Under the pieces are notes generated by a model, which did not search any database, was not told the origin of the DNA, and saw only the letters and a list, made by a program, of their open reading frames with translations. Position numbers and translations under genes: made by a program. Positions 51,690-60,990 of a stretch of 64,000 nt of DNA are shown one piece after another. The stretch comes from Muribaculaceae bacterium (GTDB taxonomy: Bacteria; Bacteroidota; Bacteroidia; Bacteroidales; Muribaculaceae): NCBI GenBank assembly GCA_017620635.1, contig JAGAUV010000036.1, forward strand, positions 1 through 64,000, given 5' to 3'. Position 1 is the stretch's first letter. Each line of letters starts with the position of its first letter.

Positions 51690-52391
51690 ATGGCTACAAT
51701 ACTCAATATAGAGACTTCTGGTGCGCCATGCTCGGCTTCGCTTTCCTCGGAAGGAATGATATTGTCACACCGCGAGAACTTCGAGGGCCGGAACCATGCC
51801 ACCATGCTCAGCGACATGATAAAAACATGCATCGACTACGCCAGAGACCACGACATAAAACTCGACGCAGTGGCTGCAAGTATGGGTCCGGGGAGCTATA
51901 CCGGCCTCAGGATTGGACTTAGCGAAGCCAAAGGCATAGCCTACGCGCTCGGCATCCCTCTGATCGGTGTCGATACACTCAAGCTCCTTGCTTCGAGAGT
52001 CATGTTCTCGTCCGACGAAATAGAGCCCGACACCATATTCATCCCCATGGTCGACGCCAGACGTATGGAAGTGTACACTGCGGCATACGATTTCGCGCTC
52101 GACGACCTGATCGCGCCTCAGGCGATGATACTCGACGAAAACTCCTTCCGCGAAATAAAAGATACCGGCCGGCCCATACTCTTCTTCGGAAGCGGCGCTC
52201 AGAAAGCCTGTGGGATATTTGCCGACGCTCCTCAGGCCCGTTTCGTTCCCGATGTCGAGGCTCTCGCAGTCGATATGATAGCCCTCTCCGAGAGAGCCTA
52301 CGCCATGCGCGATTTTATCGACACGGCATACTCCACCCCGACATATCTCAAAGATTTTCAGGCTACGACGCCAAAGCATAAAGTATTATGA
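51690..52391 (+). CDS. tsaB: tRNA threonylcarbamoyladenosine biosynthesis protein TsaB
   Basis: A 233-residue ASKHA-fold protein that scaffolds TsaD in making the t6A37 modification of ANN-decoding tRNAs. The opening ILNIETSGAPCSASL, NHATMLSDMIKTCI and SMGPGSYTGLRIGLSEAKGIAYAL are the TsaB hallmarks, without the metal-binding His pair of TsaD. It overlaps by four bases the Sua5/YrdC gene, which supplies the threonylcarbamoyl-AMP for the same pathway, so two steps of t6A synthesis are coupled here. Confidence 0.94.
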   Translation: MATILNIETSGAPCSASLSSEGMILSHRENFEGRNHATMLSDMIKTCIDYARDHDIKLDAVAASMGPGSYTGLRIGLSEAKGIAYALGIPLIGVDTLKLLASRVMFSSDEIEPDTIFIPMVDARRMEVYTAAYDFALDDLIAPQAMILDENSFREIKDTGRPILFFGSGAQKACGIFADAPQARFVPDVEALAVDMIALSERAYAMRDFIDTAYSTPTYLKDFQATTPKHKVL

Positions 52392-52969
52392 ACGACTACT
52401 CCGACGACATACGTGCAGCCGTCGCCGCTATGCGTAAGGGCGGAGTGATACTATATCCCACCGATACAATATGGGGTATAGGCTGCGACGCCACCGACCC
52501 GGCGGCCGTGCAAAGAATATTCGGCATAAAACAGCGTGCCGACTCAAAAGCTCTCCTTACCCTCGTCGGCTCTCTCGCACAGCTCGAACGGACGGTTACC
52601 GGCATACCCGATGTGGCTTATCAGCTCATCGAGCTGTCCGAAAAACCTGTAACGATAGTCTACGACGGTGTCGATCCGCATTCAGGCATCGCACCCGAAC
52701 TGCTTGCCGACGACGGAAGCATAGGCGTACGCCTTACCGCCGAAAGCTTCAGCAAAGCTCTTTGCCTCGCTTTAGGCAAACCCGTAGTTTCTACCTCGGC
52801 AAACATCAGCGGCCAGGCAGCTCCGGCTAATTTCAGCGACATAAGCCCCGAAATCATCGCCGCCGTCGATTATGTATGCACCTCCCGTCGCGACGAAACC
52901 GGCAAGGCCAAACCTTCGTCGGTAATCAGGCTGTGCGCCGACGGCAGATTTAAGATAATTCGTCAATAA
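52388..52969 (+). CDS. L-threonylcarbamoyladenylate synthase (Sua5/YrdC/YciO family)
   Basis: A 193-residue cytoplasmic enzyme expected to make threonylcarbamoyl-AMP from threonine, bicarbonate and ATP. The family pattern is intact: GGVILYPTDTIWGIGCDAT near 19-37, IKQR (KRAD-type) and STSANISGQ. It is single-domain, closer to YrdC/TsaC than to the longer Sua5. It is coupled to tsaB by a four-base overlap and is followed six bases later by the sugar transferase gene. Confidence 0.92.
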   Translation: MNDYSDDIRAAVAAMRKGGVILYPTDTIWGIGCDATDPAAVQRIFGIKQRADSKALLTLVGSLAQLERTVTGIPDVAYQLIELSEKPVTIVYDGVDPHSGIAPELLADDGSIGVRLTAESFSKALCLALGKPVVSTSANISGQAAPANFSDISPEIIAAVDYVCTSRRDETGKAKPSSVIRLCADGRFKIIRQ

Positions 52970-52975
52970 GCTACG

Positions 52976-54400
52976 ATGCAACAGGTTACAGCCCATCGGA
53001 TAAAATATATATTGGCCGACTTCTGTTCAGCCTCCGCAGGCTTTTTCCTGTTCAATATCTTCCGTTTCCACACAATGCCCGGCGAGATAACCGGATACGA
53101 CCTGTGGAGATTCATGACAAAGGAGTATCTGATTGCCGAGCAATGCCTTGTGCCCATACTTGTAGTGGTGCTATATTCACTCTTCGGAAGCTACAACAAG
53201 ACAAACACGCTGTATAAATCGCGACTGGAGGAAACACTTACCAACCTCATCGTGTCACTGCTGGCAATGCTCGTCGTCTTTTTCGTAGCGCTTATCAACG
53301 ACAACATACAGGAGCGAGCCACAAACTATGAATTGATGCTGGCTCTCTTCGCCGCACTCTTCGTGCCCACCTTCATTGTACGGATGCTCATCCTCAACGC
53401 CAACGCCAAAAAGATAAGGCGCGGCGAATATTTCATCGACACCGTAGTAGTCGGCGCTTCGCCATCGTACAAGCCGAGGCTCGAAAAAATAATGAAATCC
53501 TCTATCTACAACGGTTTCAGGATAATCGCTGTTGTAGACACCGACAAATCATACCCCGGCGACGAAATCCTCGGGCTGCCCGTATATCACTCCGACGACC
53601 CTGCCGGCATCTGCAAACGGCTCAAGGCCAAGGTCGTCGTCATCATGCCGTCGACAAAAGGACTTTCCGAGACCACATCGATCATCAACAGGCTCTACTC
53701 GCTCGAAATACCCATGTTCATTTCGGCCGACCTCTACACGATGCTGGGCATGAGGCCGAGAGTATCGCAGGTCATCGCCGAGCCCGTGATCGACATTACC
53801 AACGCCCACATATCTCCGGCGACATGCAACCTCAAACGGCTCAGCGATATCGTAAACGCTATCCTCTCCATGGTAATCCTGAGCCCCGTTTTCGCGGCTA
53901 TTGCTATTGCCGTCAAACTCGACTCGAAAGGTCCGGCAATATACCGCCAGAAACGTATCGGCCGTCACAAGAAACCTTTCTTCATCTATAAATTCCGCAC
54001 CATGCGCCAGGACGCGGAAGACAACGGGCCAGCCCTGTCGGCTAAGAACGACCCGAGAATAACCAAAATCGGATACTTCCTGCGCAAATACCGGCTCGAC
54101 GAACTGCCTCAATTCTGGAACGTGCTGAAAGGCGACATGTCATTCGTCGGCCCGAGGCCCGAACGAGAATACTATATCAGCCAGATCATCGAACGTGTGC
54201 CGGCTTACAGCCTGATACACCAGATAAGACCCGGAATCACATCGTGGGGAATGGTCAGATACGGTTACGCTACTTCCGTCGATCAGATGATCGAACGTCT
54301 TGAATACGATCTGCTTTACCTCGAGAACGTCAGCTTTGCTGTCGATCTGAAAATATTGTTTCACACCATCAGCACTGTCATTACAGGCAAAGGACTTTAG
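52976..54400 (+). CDS. Polyprenyl-phosphate sugar transferase (exopolysaccharide priming)
   Basis: A 474-residue inner-membrane enzyme that moves a hexose-1-phosphate from a nucleotide sugar to undecaprenyl phosphate, the first step of capsule or exopolysaccharide repeat building. Four or five hydrophobic helices (about 15-145) precede a CoA-binding-like Rossmann region (about 155-255, VVGASPSYKPRLEKIM) and a further helix. The bacterial sugar transferase domain (about 285-474) follows, with GPAIYRQKRIGRHKKPFFIYKFRTM-type sequence and KGDMSFVGPRP (385-395). The nearest relatives by domain order are WbaP/WcaJ-type; the sugar is unknown. Confidence 0.92.
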   Translation: MQQVTAHRIKYILADFCSASAGFFLFNIFRFHTMPGEITGYDLWRFMTKEYLIAEQCLVPILVVVLYSLFGSYNKTNTLYKSRLEETLTNLIVSLLAMLVVFFVALINDNIQERATNYELMLALFAALFVPTFIVRMLILNANAKKIRRGEYFIDTVVVGASPSYKPRLEKIMKSSIYNGFRIIAVVDTDKSYPGDEILGLPVYHSDDPAGICKRLKAKVVVIMPSTKGLSETTSIINRLYSLEIPMFISADLYTMLGMRPRVSQVIAEPVIDITNAHISPATCNLKRLSDIVNAILSMVILSPVFAAIAIAVKLDSKGPAIYRQKRIGRHKKPFFIYKFRTMRQDAEDNGPALSAKNDPRITKIGYFLRKYRLDELPQFWNVLKGDMSFVGPRPEREYYISQIIERVPAYSLIHQIRPGITSWGMVRYGYATSVDQMIERLEYDLLYLENVSFAVDLKILFHTISTVITGKGL

Positions 54401-54415
54401 ACTCGTACACGATTT

Positions 54416-56215
54416 ATGACAGAGAAAATTAAAATCCTGCGACGCTTGCACGAATCTCTGATGAAATTCGTCACTTGGCGTGAAAGACATATCAAAGAGA
54501 AGAACTTCGTTCTGCTGCTGGCTTTCTTCGTCGGCATATTCTGCGGCCTTGCCGCTCTCGTCCTGAAGTTTCTTATCCACACGATATCAGGAGTCCTCAC
54601 TTCACACGTCAACCCTCAGGCCGGAAACTACCTCTACATACTCCTGCCGGCTATCGGTGTAATCATTACCGCCCTCTACGTCCGCTATATCGTACGCGAC
54701 GACATCAGCCACGGCGTGACACGTGTGCTCTACGCTATCTCCCAGAACAAAAGCAGGCTGAAACGGCACAACATCTACACATCCGTGCTCGCGAGCTCGG
54801 TCACAATTGGTTTCGGCGGATCTGTCGGTGCCGAAGGCCCCATCGTATTTACCGGAGCGGCGATAGGCTCGAATCTCGGGCGTATGTTCCGCATGTCGCC
54901 GCGTATCCTGATGATACTTGTCGGCTGCGGCGCGGCGGCCGGTATCGCAGGCATATTCAAGGCGCCTATCGCCGGCATGCTTTTCACTCTCGAAGTACTC
55001 ATGCTCGACCTCACGGCGGTATCGGTAATGCCGCTGCTCATAGCGTCTATCACGAGCGCCATCCTCGCATATGTCTACACAGGATATGAGTTCGAATTTT
55101 TCTTCGCGCAGACCGAGGACTTCTACACCTCGCGTATCCCTTACGTCATACTCCTCGGCATAGTATGCGGTTTCGCTTCGCTATACTTCACGCGAATGAT
55201 GAACATGATGGAAAACTTCTTCCGCCGCTTCAAGAACCCGTGGATGAAGACCGTTGTCGGATGCGTCATCCTTTCCGCCCTCGTTTTCTTCTTCCCTCCT
55301 CTCTACGGCGAAGGATACGGTTCCATCACAGGCCTGCTCAACGGCGACACTTCATCGATTGTCGACGGCTCGATTTTCTACGACGACAGGTACCGCTTCT
55401 GGTTCCTCGCCCTGTTCATCGGTCTGGTCGTCCTATCCAAAGCATTCGCCACATCCTCTACCAACGGTGCCGGCGGTGTGGGGGGTACTTTCGCACCTTC
55501 GCTCTACGTAGGATGTCTCACAGGATTCCTCTACGCTTTTATCCTTAACCATTTCGGATGGATTGAACTGTCGACAAAGAACTTCGCCCTCATTGGCATG
55601 GCCGGTGTGATGAGCGGTGTCATGCACGCGCCGCTGATGGCGATATTCCTCACGGCCGAGCTTACCGGCGGTTACGACCTTTTCCTGCCCCTGCTTATCG
55701 TAAGCACAATATCCTACGGCACCATCAAGATATTCGAGCCCTACTCCATCTACACAATGCGTCTGGCCAAACGAGGCGAACTGCTTACCCACCGCAAGGA
55801 CCAGGCCGTGCTCACTCTTCTGAAAGTCAACAACGTGATAGAGACCGACTTCCTGCCTGTATATCCCGACATGACTCTGAGAGATATGGTAGATGTGATT
55901 GCCAAAAGCAAGCGCAACCTCTTCCCGGTCATAAACGCCGACAGAGAACTCGTCGGTATCGTTCTGCTCGACGAAATCCGAAACATCATGTTCCGGCCCG
56001 AGCTCTACCGACGCATGCGTGTGAGCACATTCATGTCTATGCCCCCTGCAAAGATTGAAATAAACGACAGCATGGATGCCGTCATGAAAACCTTCGACGA
56101 CACAGGAGCGTGGAATCTCCCTGTCGTCGACGGCAATACCTATGTAGGATTTGTTTCTAAAAGTAAGATCTTCAACTCATATCGGCGTGTGCTGCGTCAC
56201 TATTGCGACGACTGA
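54416..56215 (+). CDS. ClC-family chloride channel or antiporter with CBS domains
   Basis: A 599-residue inner-membrane protein that conducts chloride or exchanges it with protons. The filter region GSVGAEGP (136-142) keeps the gating Glu140; GKGPGGF is replaced by GTGAGGxxFAP-type sequence (NGAGGVGGTFAPSLYVG), and a third motif GMAGVMSGVMHAPLMAIFLTAEL is seen. The C-terminal pair of CBS domains (about 470-595) ends the protein and may sense nucleotides. It follows the sugar transferase gene by 15 bases. Confidence 0.92.
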   Translation: MTEKIKILRRLHESLMKFVTWRERHIKEKNFVLLLAFFVGIFCGLAALVLKFLIHTISGVLTSHVNPQAGNYLYILLPAIGVIITALYVRYIVRDDISHGVTRVLYAISQNKSRLKRHNIYTSVLASSVTIGFGGSVGAEGPIVFTGAAIGSNLGRMFRMSPRILMILVGCGAAAGIAGIFKAPIAGMLFTLEVLMLDLTAVSVMPLLIASITSAILAYVYTGYEFEFFFAQTEDFYTSRIPYVILLGIVCGFASLYFTRMMNMMENFFRRFKNPWMKTVVGCVILSALVFFFPPLYGEGYGSITGLLNGDTSSIVDGSIFYDDRYRFWFLALFIGLVVLSKAFATSSTNGAGGVGGTFAPSLYVGCLTGFLYAFILNHFGWIELSTKNFALIGMAGVMSGVMHAPLMAIFLTAELTGGYDLFLPLLIVSTISYGTIKIFEPYSIYTMRLAKRGELLTHRKDQAVLTLLKVNNVIETDFLPVYPDMTLRDMVDVIAKSKRNLFPVINADRELVGIVLLDEIRNIMFRPELYRRMRVSTFMSMPPAKIEINDSMDAVMKTFDDTGAWNLPVVDGNTYVGFVSKSKIFNSYRRVLRHYCDD

Positions 56216-56460
56216 CATTTCAGTTGAGCACTATCGCCGGTAATGACGGATTCACGTAGAATGCACTGCGTGCAAGCTGGCACAATTTTATTATCGTGCT
56301 TTTACGGGGATGAAGACTCTTGTTGTTTCTCCGGACTCCTGACGGGCCGTCGATCTGGATCATTGGGGTAGAATTTTTCTTCATAGGCAGTGAGATTTGC
56401 AGTGAGTGTTCTCTTATTTAACTATCTAACGAACTCTCGGCCTCCTTTATTGTATATTTC

Positions 56461-56477
56461 GTTAAAATTATTTTAAC
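56461..56477. promoter_or_regulatory. AT-rich 17-base palindrome
   Basis: GTTAAAAT and ATTTTAAC flank a single T. The ends (GTTAAA...TTTAAC) echo the 16-base palindrome at 20165-20180. It may be an operator or simply the second half of the double hairpin ending the GH operon. Confidence 0.4.
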
Positions 56478-56482
56478 CATGT

Positions 56483-56513
56483 TATGTACGGCCGTCGCAT
56501 CCGGCCGTACATA
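56483..56513 (-). terminator. Hairpin at the end of the GH operon
   Basis: TATGTACGGCCG (12 bases, from 56483) pairs perfectly with CGGCCGTACATA (to 56513) around a seven-base loop, 17 bases after the GH2 stop at 56530. On the minus strand it is followed by an AT-rich stretch and the palindrome at 56461-56477, giving a double structure without a clean T run. Confidence 0.65.
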
Positions 56514-56529
56514 TGAACCATGAGGAAAT

Positions 56530-59100
56530 TCAGATTTTTCTGACCACAATACCCGATAGTGCAGTCTTGCCAGATAGGGGCACGAGGCTGATATCAATCT
56601 TGCCCTCCGTATTATCGACAATGTATTTCTTGCGTACTGCATGTTGATATCCGCTTGTTTGCGAAGGCACAAATTCCGATTCCACGTCCTGTCCGCATAT
56701 GTTAATCGACATTCTGATGGAATTGCTATCAGACTTGTCATCACTATCACGTCCGAGCAGATACGGAGAACTGCTGCCGGGACGCCCCGTGTCCGTGACA
56801 AGGAGCTCTACTTCGTAACGGCCGCCAGGGGCATCTATACAATAACCGGTAACGCCTTCAAGCATCGACTGATAGAGAGGTGTATCGTGTGTGTTGAATA
56901 TTTCAGATGTAACCGAACGTTTTTTCCCGTTCAGATAACCCCATTTCCCTTCCCGGTACGGGTGGTCGGCAAGCCATGTCAGACCATCTACCGATGAAGT
57001 GAACTCACAATCGCTTCCGACATTGATTGCCAGAGACTCTCCTGATGCGACATCCGGCACAGACTCACACGATATTATCGCATAATCAATCTTCGCCACA
57101 CCATCGAGGACACCTCCGGCACTCAGAGCCATGTCTCCTTCTCGGAACGGTATATCGAATATCGCAAAACAATTATCAGTGGGCTTGTCCGCCAGAAATT
57201 GTCCGTCGGCATATAGCTTGATATCAGGGCAATTGCTGTATACCTTTACTTTTATCGTATCTGTGCCTTCTCCGACAAATCTATCTCGATCGCGAACCGC
57301 TATATGCACCACCGGGATATCTCTGCGCCACATTGATTTCAGATAATACGCCACATCCTTAGGCTTACGGTCATTATAGAACAGGCCCTTGTTATTTACC
57401 CTTGGCATCGACTCCTGACGTTCGGCCACATTGAAGTCGATAAAATTCCAATAGGCGCCTCCGCTTATAAAATCGTTACGCTCTATATAGGGCAGATAAT
57501 GCTCTATATACTTCTGCTGATATTCGATGCTGAAATCAAAAGGCACCGGCGATTTGGAATGCAGCCTGCGGTCGGAACCGGCGCCCCATTCGCTTATAAT
57601 CAAAGATCTGTCAGGATACTGTGAGTGCTGTGTGTCAAGGAATCTGTCGAACCCGTTAAGATCTCCGCCATACCAGCCCTGATACAAATTCCAGCCTTGA
57701 ACATCTGTAATATCCAGACCAAGAGAATTGTACAGGTCGGACTCATGAAAAGCCATTACACTGGCTCTGTTCACATCCTCTTCTTTCAACTTGTTTTCAA
57801 GCCGATGTGCCAGATCCAAAATACGTTTTTGGGCGGCTTTCCACTCTTTAGCATCTCCAAGCGGAGCCCTGAGCAATACCTCATTCATAAAGCCCCATAG
57901 CATAATCGACGGATGATTGTAGTGCTGACGGATAAGTTCTACGAGGTTCTTCTCGCAATTATCGCCAAAACCGTTTGCGTCAGGCACCATATTCACTATA
58001 GGAATTTCCTCCCATACAATCATTCCAAGCCGGTCGCATTCGTCAAGTATAGCATCGTCCTGCTGATAATGAGCGAGACGGACGAAATTACAGCCGAGAT
58101 CCTTGAGCAAGCTTATATCACGCCGGTGTGCCTCATCAGATAGCGCTACGCCCACAGGGTAAAGATCCTGATGCCGGTTCACTCCTCTTAACTTATAATG
58201 CCTGCCGTTTAGCTTGAAACCTTCCGACCCATAGAACGAAAACCATCTGAATCCGGTGGGAATCGTCGTTCTGTCTATCATCTCGCCTGTTTTTGAATCG
58301 ATGATTTCGGCAGAAAGCATGTAAAGATATGGCTGCTCGGGGCTCCACAGTATCGGATTGCGTACTTCCGGCATATCTGTTTCAATTTCAGACGTCTCGC
58401 CGGGTGCAAGCTTCACATTTTGCGTCCGGGACGAGACCTTTCTACCCGACTTGTCATTCAATGTCAGTACTAATTTCATACCGGCAGCCGTTGCATCGTC
58501 GTTCTTTATACGGCTCTTTATTTTTAAAGATGCCGAATGCTCCGACACATTTGTGGGTGTGACATACACACCCGACGAAGCATTGTCGCACATATCAAAA
58601 TGTTTTAGAGGGGTACTTATCAGCCACACATCGCGATATATGCCTCCCATAAAAGTAAAGTCGGCGGATAAGGGCGGAATATCTATACGGGAATTGTCTA
58701 CCGTGACATATATGTCATTGTCCCCCTCTTTGATATACTGACTTATATCATGACAAAAAGCGGAATACCCACCGGCATGATCGGCAACGGGGATACCGTT
58801 CACACTTAAATCCGCGGCTTTATTTACCGCATCGAATTTAATGAAGTACCTGCGCGACTTATCGATTTCAGGCATCGGCAGCTTAAGATGATACTGTGCT
58901 TTACCTTTGTAATAATTCATAGTACGGTAAGCATCATCATTATAAGTATGAGGCACAGCGACCGAAGTCCACTCCGTATCGTCGATATAACGGAACGACC
59001 AGCCGTCATTAATACTTTCGACCGTTCTACGGGCAGCGACACTCAACACCGACAGGATAAGGAAACATGCAAATACTTTTAGTCCTGATATCGTATTCAT
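56530..59100 (-). CDS. Glycoside hydrolase family 2 (beta-galactosidase-type), 856 residues
   Basis: A secreted enzyme with an N-terminal signal (MNTISGLKVFACFLILSVLSVAAR). It has the GH2 sugar-binding domain (about 25-170), an Ig-like domain (about 180-275) and a TIM barrel (about 290-600) with GVNRHQDLYPVG, the acid/base Glu407 in WGFMNE and the nucleophile Glu504 in SEWGAGSD. A C-terminal domain after 600 (DUF4982-like linker and a malectin-like end, GRYEVELLVTDTG) is typical of Bacteroidales beta-galactosidases. It would release beta-linked galactose or a related sugar outside the cytoplasm. Last gene of the operon, eight bases after the other GH2 gene. Confidence 0.9.
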   Translation of the reverse strand: MNTISGLKVFACFLILSVLSVAARRTVESINDGWSFRYIDDTEWTSVAVPHTYNDDAYRTMNYYKGKAQYHLKLPMPEIDKSRRYFIKFDAVNKAADLSVNGIPVADHAGGYSAFCHDISQYIKEGDNDIYVTVDNSRIDIPPLSADFTFMGGIYRDVWLISTPLKHFDMCDNASSGVYVTPTNVSEHSASLKIKSRIKNDDATAAGMKLVLTLNDKSGRKVSSRTQNVKLAPGETSEIETDMPEVRNPILWSPEQPYLYMLSAEIIDSKTGEMIDRTTIPTGFRWFSFYGSEGFKLNGRHYKLRGVNRHQDLYPVGVALSDEAHRRDISLLKDLGCNFVRLAHYQQDDAILDECDRLGMIVWEEIPIVNMVPDANGFGDNCEKNLVELIRQHYNHPSIMLWGFMNEVLLRAPLGDAKEWKAAQKRILDLAHRLENKLKEEDVNRASVMAFHESDLYNSLGLDITDVQGWNLYQGWYGGDLNGFDRFLDTQHSQYPDRSLIISEWGAGSDRRLHSKSPVPFDFSIEYQQKYIEHYLPYIERNDFISGGAYWNFIDFNVAERQESMPRVNNKGLFYNDRKPKDVAYYLKSMWRRDIPVVHIAVRDRDRFVGEGTDTIKVKVYSNCPDIKLYADGQFLADKPTDNCFAIFDIPFREGDMALSAGGVLDGVAKIDYAIISCESVPDVASGESLAINVGSDCEFTSSVDGLTWLADHPYREGKWGYLNGKKRSVTSEIFNTHDTPLYQSMLEGVTGYCIDAPGGRYEVELLVTDTGRPGSSSPYLLGRDSDDKSDSNSIRMSINICGQDVESEFVPSQTSGYQHAVRKKYIVDNTEGKIDISLVPLSGKTALSGIVVRKI

Positions 59101-59107
59101 GGTAATC

Positions 59108-60928
59108 TTACTTACTATGATTCGAGATTACCCGACGGTTGATTTCGCGTATGCGAGGCTCATCAATCTTGACAACTTTGCGGTCGTAAGTCATCAGTCC
59201 ATTGACTTCATTCTCCACATCTGTCAGCTGAGTATATACAGCGCCCACATACCAATAACCGGCCAGTTTATCAAGACGTTCCGCATACCCTATATAAGCA
59301 TCGGTAACTTCGGCCGGACTTTTGTACTGGACATAGCCCCAATTGCGATCTGGGGTCCAGACATGGCCGTCAACCACCATTCCTATACCTCCGTATTCTC
59401 CAATCACATTGGCACGTTTTGAATCATAAAGATGAATCAACGGAGGAGAAGGATATGTGTGCGCGTCAATCATATCGCCGCAATGGTAATAGTTGCCGCC
59501 GCTGGCAGGATTGACCAGACGGGAGGGGTCATACGCTTTTGTCCAGTTCACGATCTCAGGGGTTTTGAATTGCCCGAAAGCCTCGTTAAAAGGCGTCCAT
59601 ACAGCGATACATGGGTAATTGTACAGCGCATCAATGATTTCTTTCCACTCTTTGCGGTAGTTGGCTTCGCTTTCAGGCGAACGCTGAAACTCCTCGCCAT
59701 CGAAATAATTGCGGTTCTGCCATTCAGGGTCCTTGTCGCCGCTTGGCATATCCTGCCAGACGATGATACCTTTACGGTCACAATAAGTGTACCATGTTGC
59801 CGGCTCGATTTTTATGTGCTTTCTGAGCATATTGTAACCCCAGTCCGCAGCCTTGTCCACATCATATATCATAGCCTCGTAAGATGGCGCGGTATAAAGG
59901 CCGTCGGGCCACCATCCTTGGTCGAGGAGGCCATAATTAAAGAGATCTTGATTGTTGAGCTGTATTCTGACCACACCGTTATCGTCCTTCTTGATAGAAA
60001 ACTTTCGCATCGCGGCATAACTGTCCACCTTATCGAGTGTTTTGCCGTGGTCTTTCAGGCTCACTTCGAGATCATACAGATACGGACTGTCCGGCGACCA
60101 TAATTTTACGTCTGCCGGCATGTCGATGACTATCGGTTCGCCGGCAAGAGCCTTGCCGGAGGCGATTACCCGACCATTATCCTTGACCGATACCTCTGCA
60201 AGATATCCTTTATCAGCGCCTGCGGCCTGTACATTTACAGTCAGAGTGTTGCGGTCAATATCAGGCAATATCTTAAGACCGGACACATGAGTATTGTTGA
60301 CCGGCTCAAGCCAGACAGTCTGCCATATACCGGTTACAGGAGTGTACCAGATACCGGTAGGATTCGTAACCTGTTTTCCTCTCGGCTGATAGCCCTGATC
60401 GGTCGGATCCCATACACGCACAACGAGCTCATTGTCTCCTTTTGATTTGAGTGAGTGCGTGATATTGAAACCGAATGGCGTATATCCGCCGGTATGGCTT
60501 CCTACTTTTGTGCCATTGACCCATACATCAGCCTGCCAGTCGACGGCGCCGAAGTTAAGCATGACATCACGTCCCTGCCAGGATTTAGGTACCGCAAAAG
60601 TACGTTTATACCAGATCGCCTTATCGCCACCAATCTCTTTGGCAACGCCCGAAAGCGACGACTCGGCGCAGAACGGTACAAGAATCTCTCCCTGATACTC
60701 CGCCGGAGTTGTAACATTCTTATCCACTATGGCATAGTCCCACAAGCCATTTAGATTCTGCCATTCCGGGCGTTCCATTATAGGACGCGGATATTCCGGC
60801 AAAACATTTTCAGGGTCGATATTCTCGCCCCATGTTGTCATCATGTACCCCTCGGCCGGCTTGTATGCCGAGACTTCAAAACCCGACATAAGCATCAGGG
60901 CGATAAGTAATTTGATTGGTTTTATCAT
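59108..60928 (-). CDS. Glycoside hydrolase family 2, 606 residues
   Basis: A secreted GH2 enzyme without the extra C-terminal domains. Signal peptide MIKPIKLLIALMLMSGFEVSA, jelly-roll sugar-binding domain (about 45-205, with WYKRTFAVPKSWQGRDVMLNFGAVD), Ig-like domain (about 210-310) and TIM barrel with acid/base Glu449 (TPFNEAFG) and nucleophile Glu511 (IGEYGG). The length and the PRP...WQNLNGLWDYA opening resemble Bacteroidales GH2 members annotated as beta-galactosidase or beta-glucuronidase; the sugar cannot be fixed from sequence. It lies between the GH78 and the longer GH2 gene. Confidence 0.9.
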   Translation of the reverse strand: MIKPIKLLIALMLMSGFEVSAYKPAEGYMMTTWGENIDPENVLPEYPRPIMERPEWQNLNGLWDYAIVDKNVTTPAEYQGEILVPFCAESSLSGVAKEIGGDKAIWYKRTFAVPKSWQGRDVMLNFGAVDWQADVWVNGTKVGSHTGGYTPFGFNITHSLKSKGDNELVVRVWDPTDQGYQPRGKQVTNPTGIWYTPVTGIWQTVWLEPVNNTHVSGLKILPDIDRNTLTVNVQAAGADKGYLAEVSVKDNGRVIASGKALAGEPIVIDMPADVKLWSPDSPYLYDLEVSLKDHGKTLDKVDSYAAMRKFSIKKDDNGVVRIQLNNQDLFNYGLLDQGWWPDGLYTAPSYEAMIYDVDKAADWGYNMLRKHIKIEPATWYTYCDRKGIIVWQDMPSGDKDPEWQNRNYFDGEEFQRSPESEANYRKEWKEIIDALYNYPCIAVWTPFNEAFGQFKTPEIVNWTKAYDPSRLVNPASGGNYYHCGDMIDAHTYPSPPLIHLYDSKRANVIGEYGGIGMVVDGHVWTPDRNWGYVQYKSPAEVTDAYIGYAERLDKLAGYWYVGAVYTQLTDVENEVNGLMTYDRKVVKIDEPRIREINRRVISNHSK

Positions 60929-60990
60929 ATTATACTACAAGTATTTAGGTTCAGGATATCTGTTATTCATATCTACGAAAATCTTGCCGC

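Larger units (their letters stand above)
56216..56529. other. Intergenic region between the convergent ClC and GH2 genes
   Basis: No gene is seen in these 314 bases. They hold a 17-base near-palindrome (56461-56477) and a strong hairpin (56483-56513) just downstream of the leftward GH2 gene. A candidate terminator for the rightward ClC gene was not found close to its stop. Confidence 0.6.

Noticed and set aside
56418..56801. Leftward frame of 127 codons at the end of the 856-residue GH2 gene
   Set aside because: It overlaps the GH2 coding end in another frame and the intergenic hairpin; no pattern supports it.
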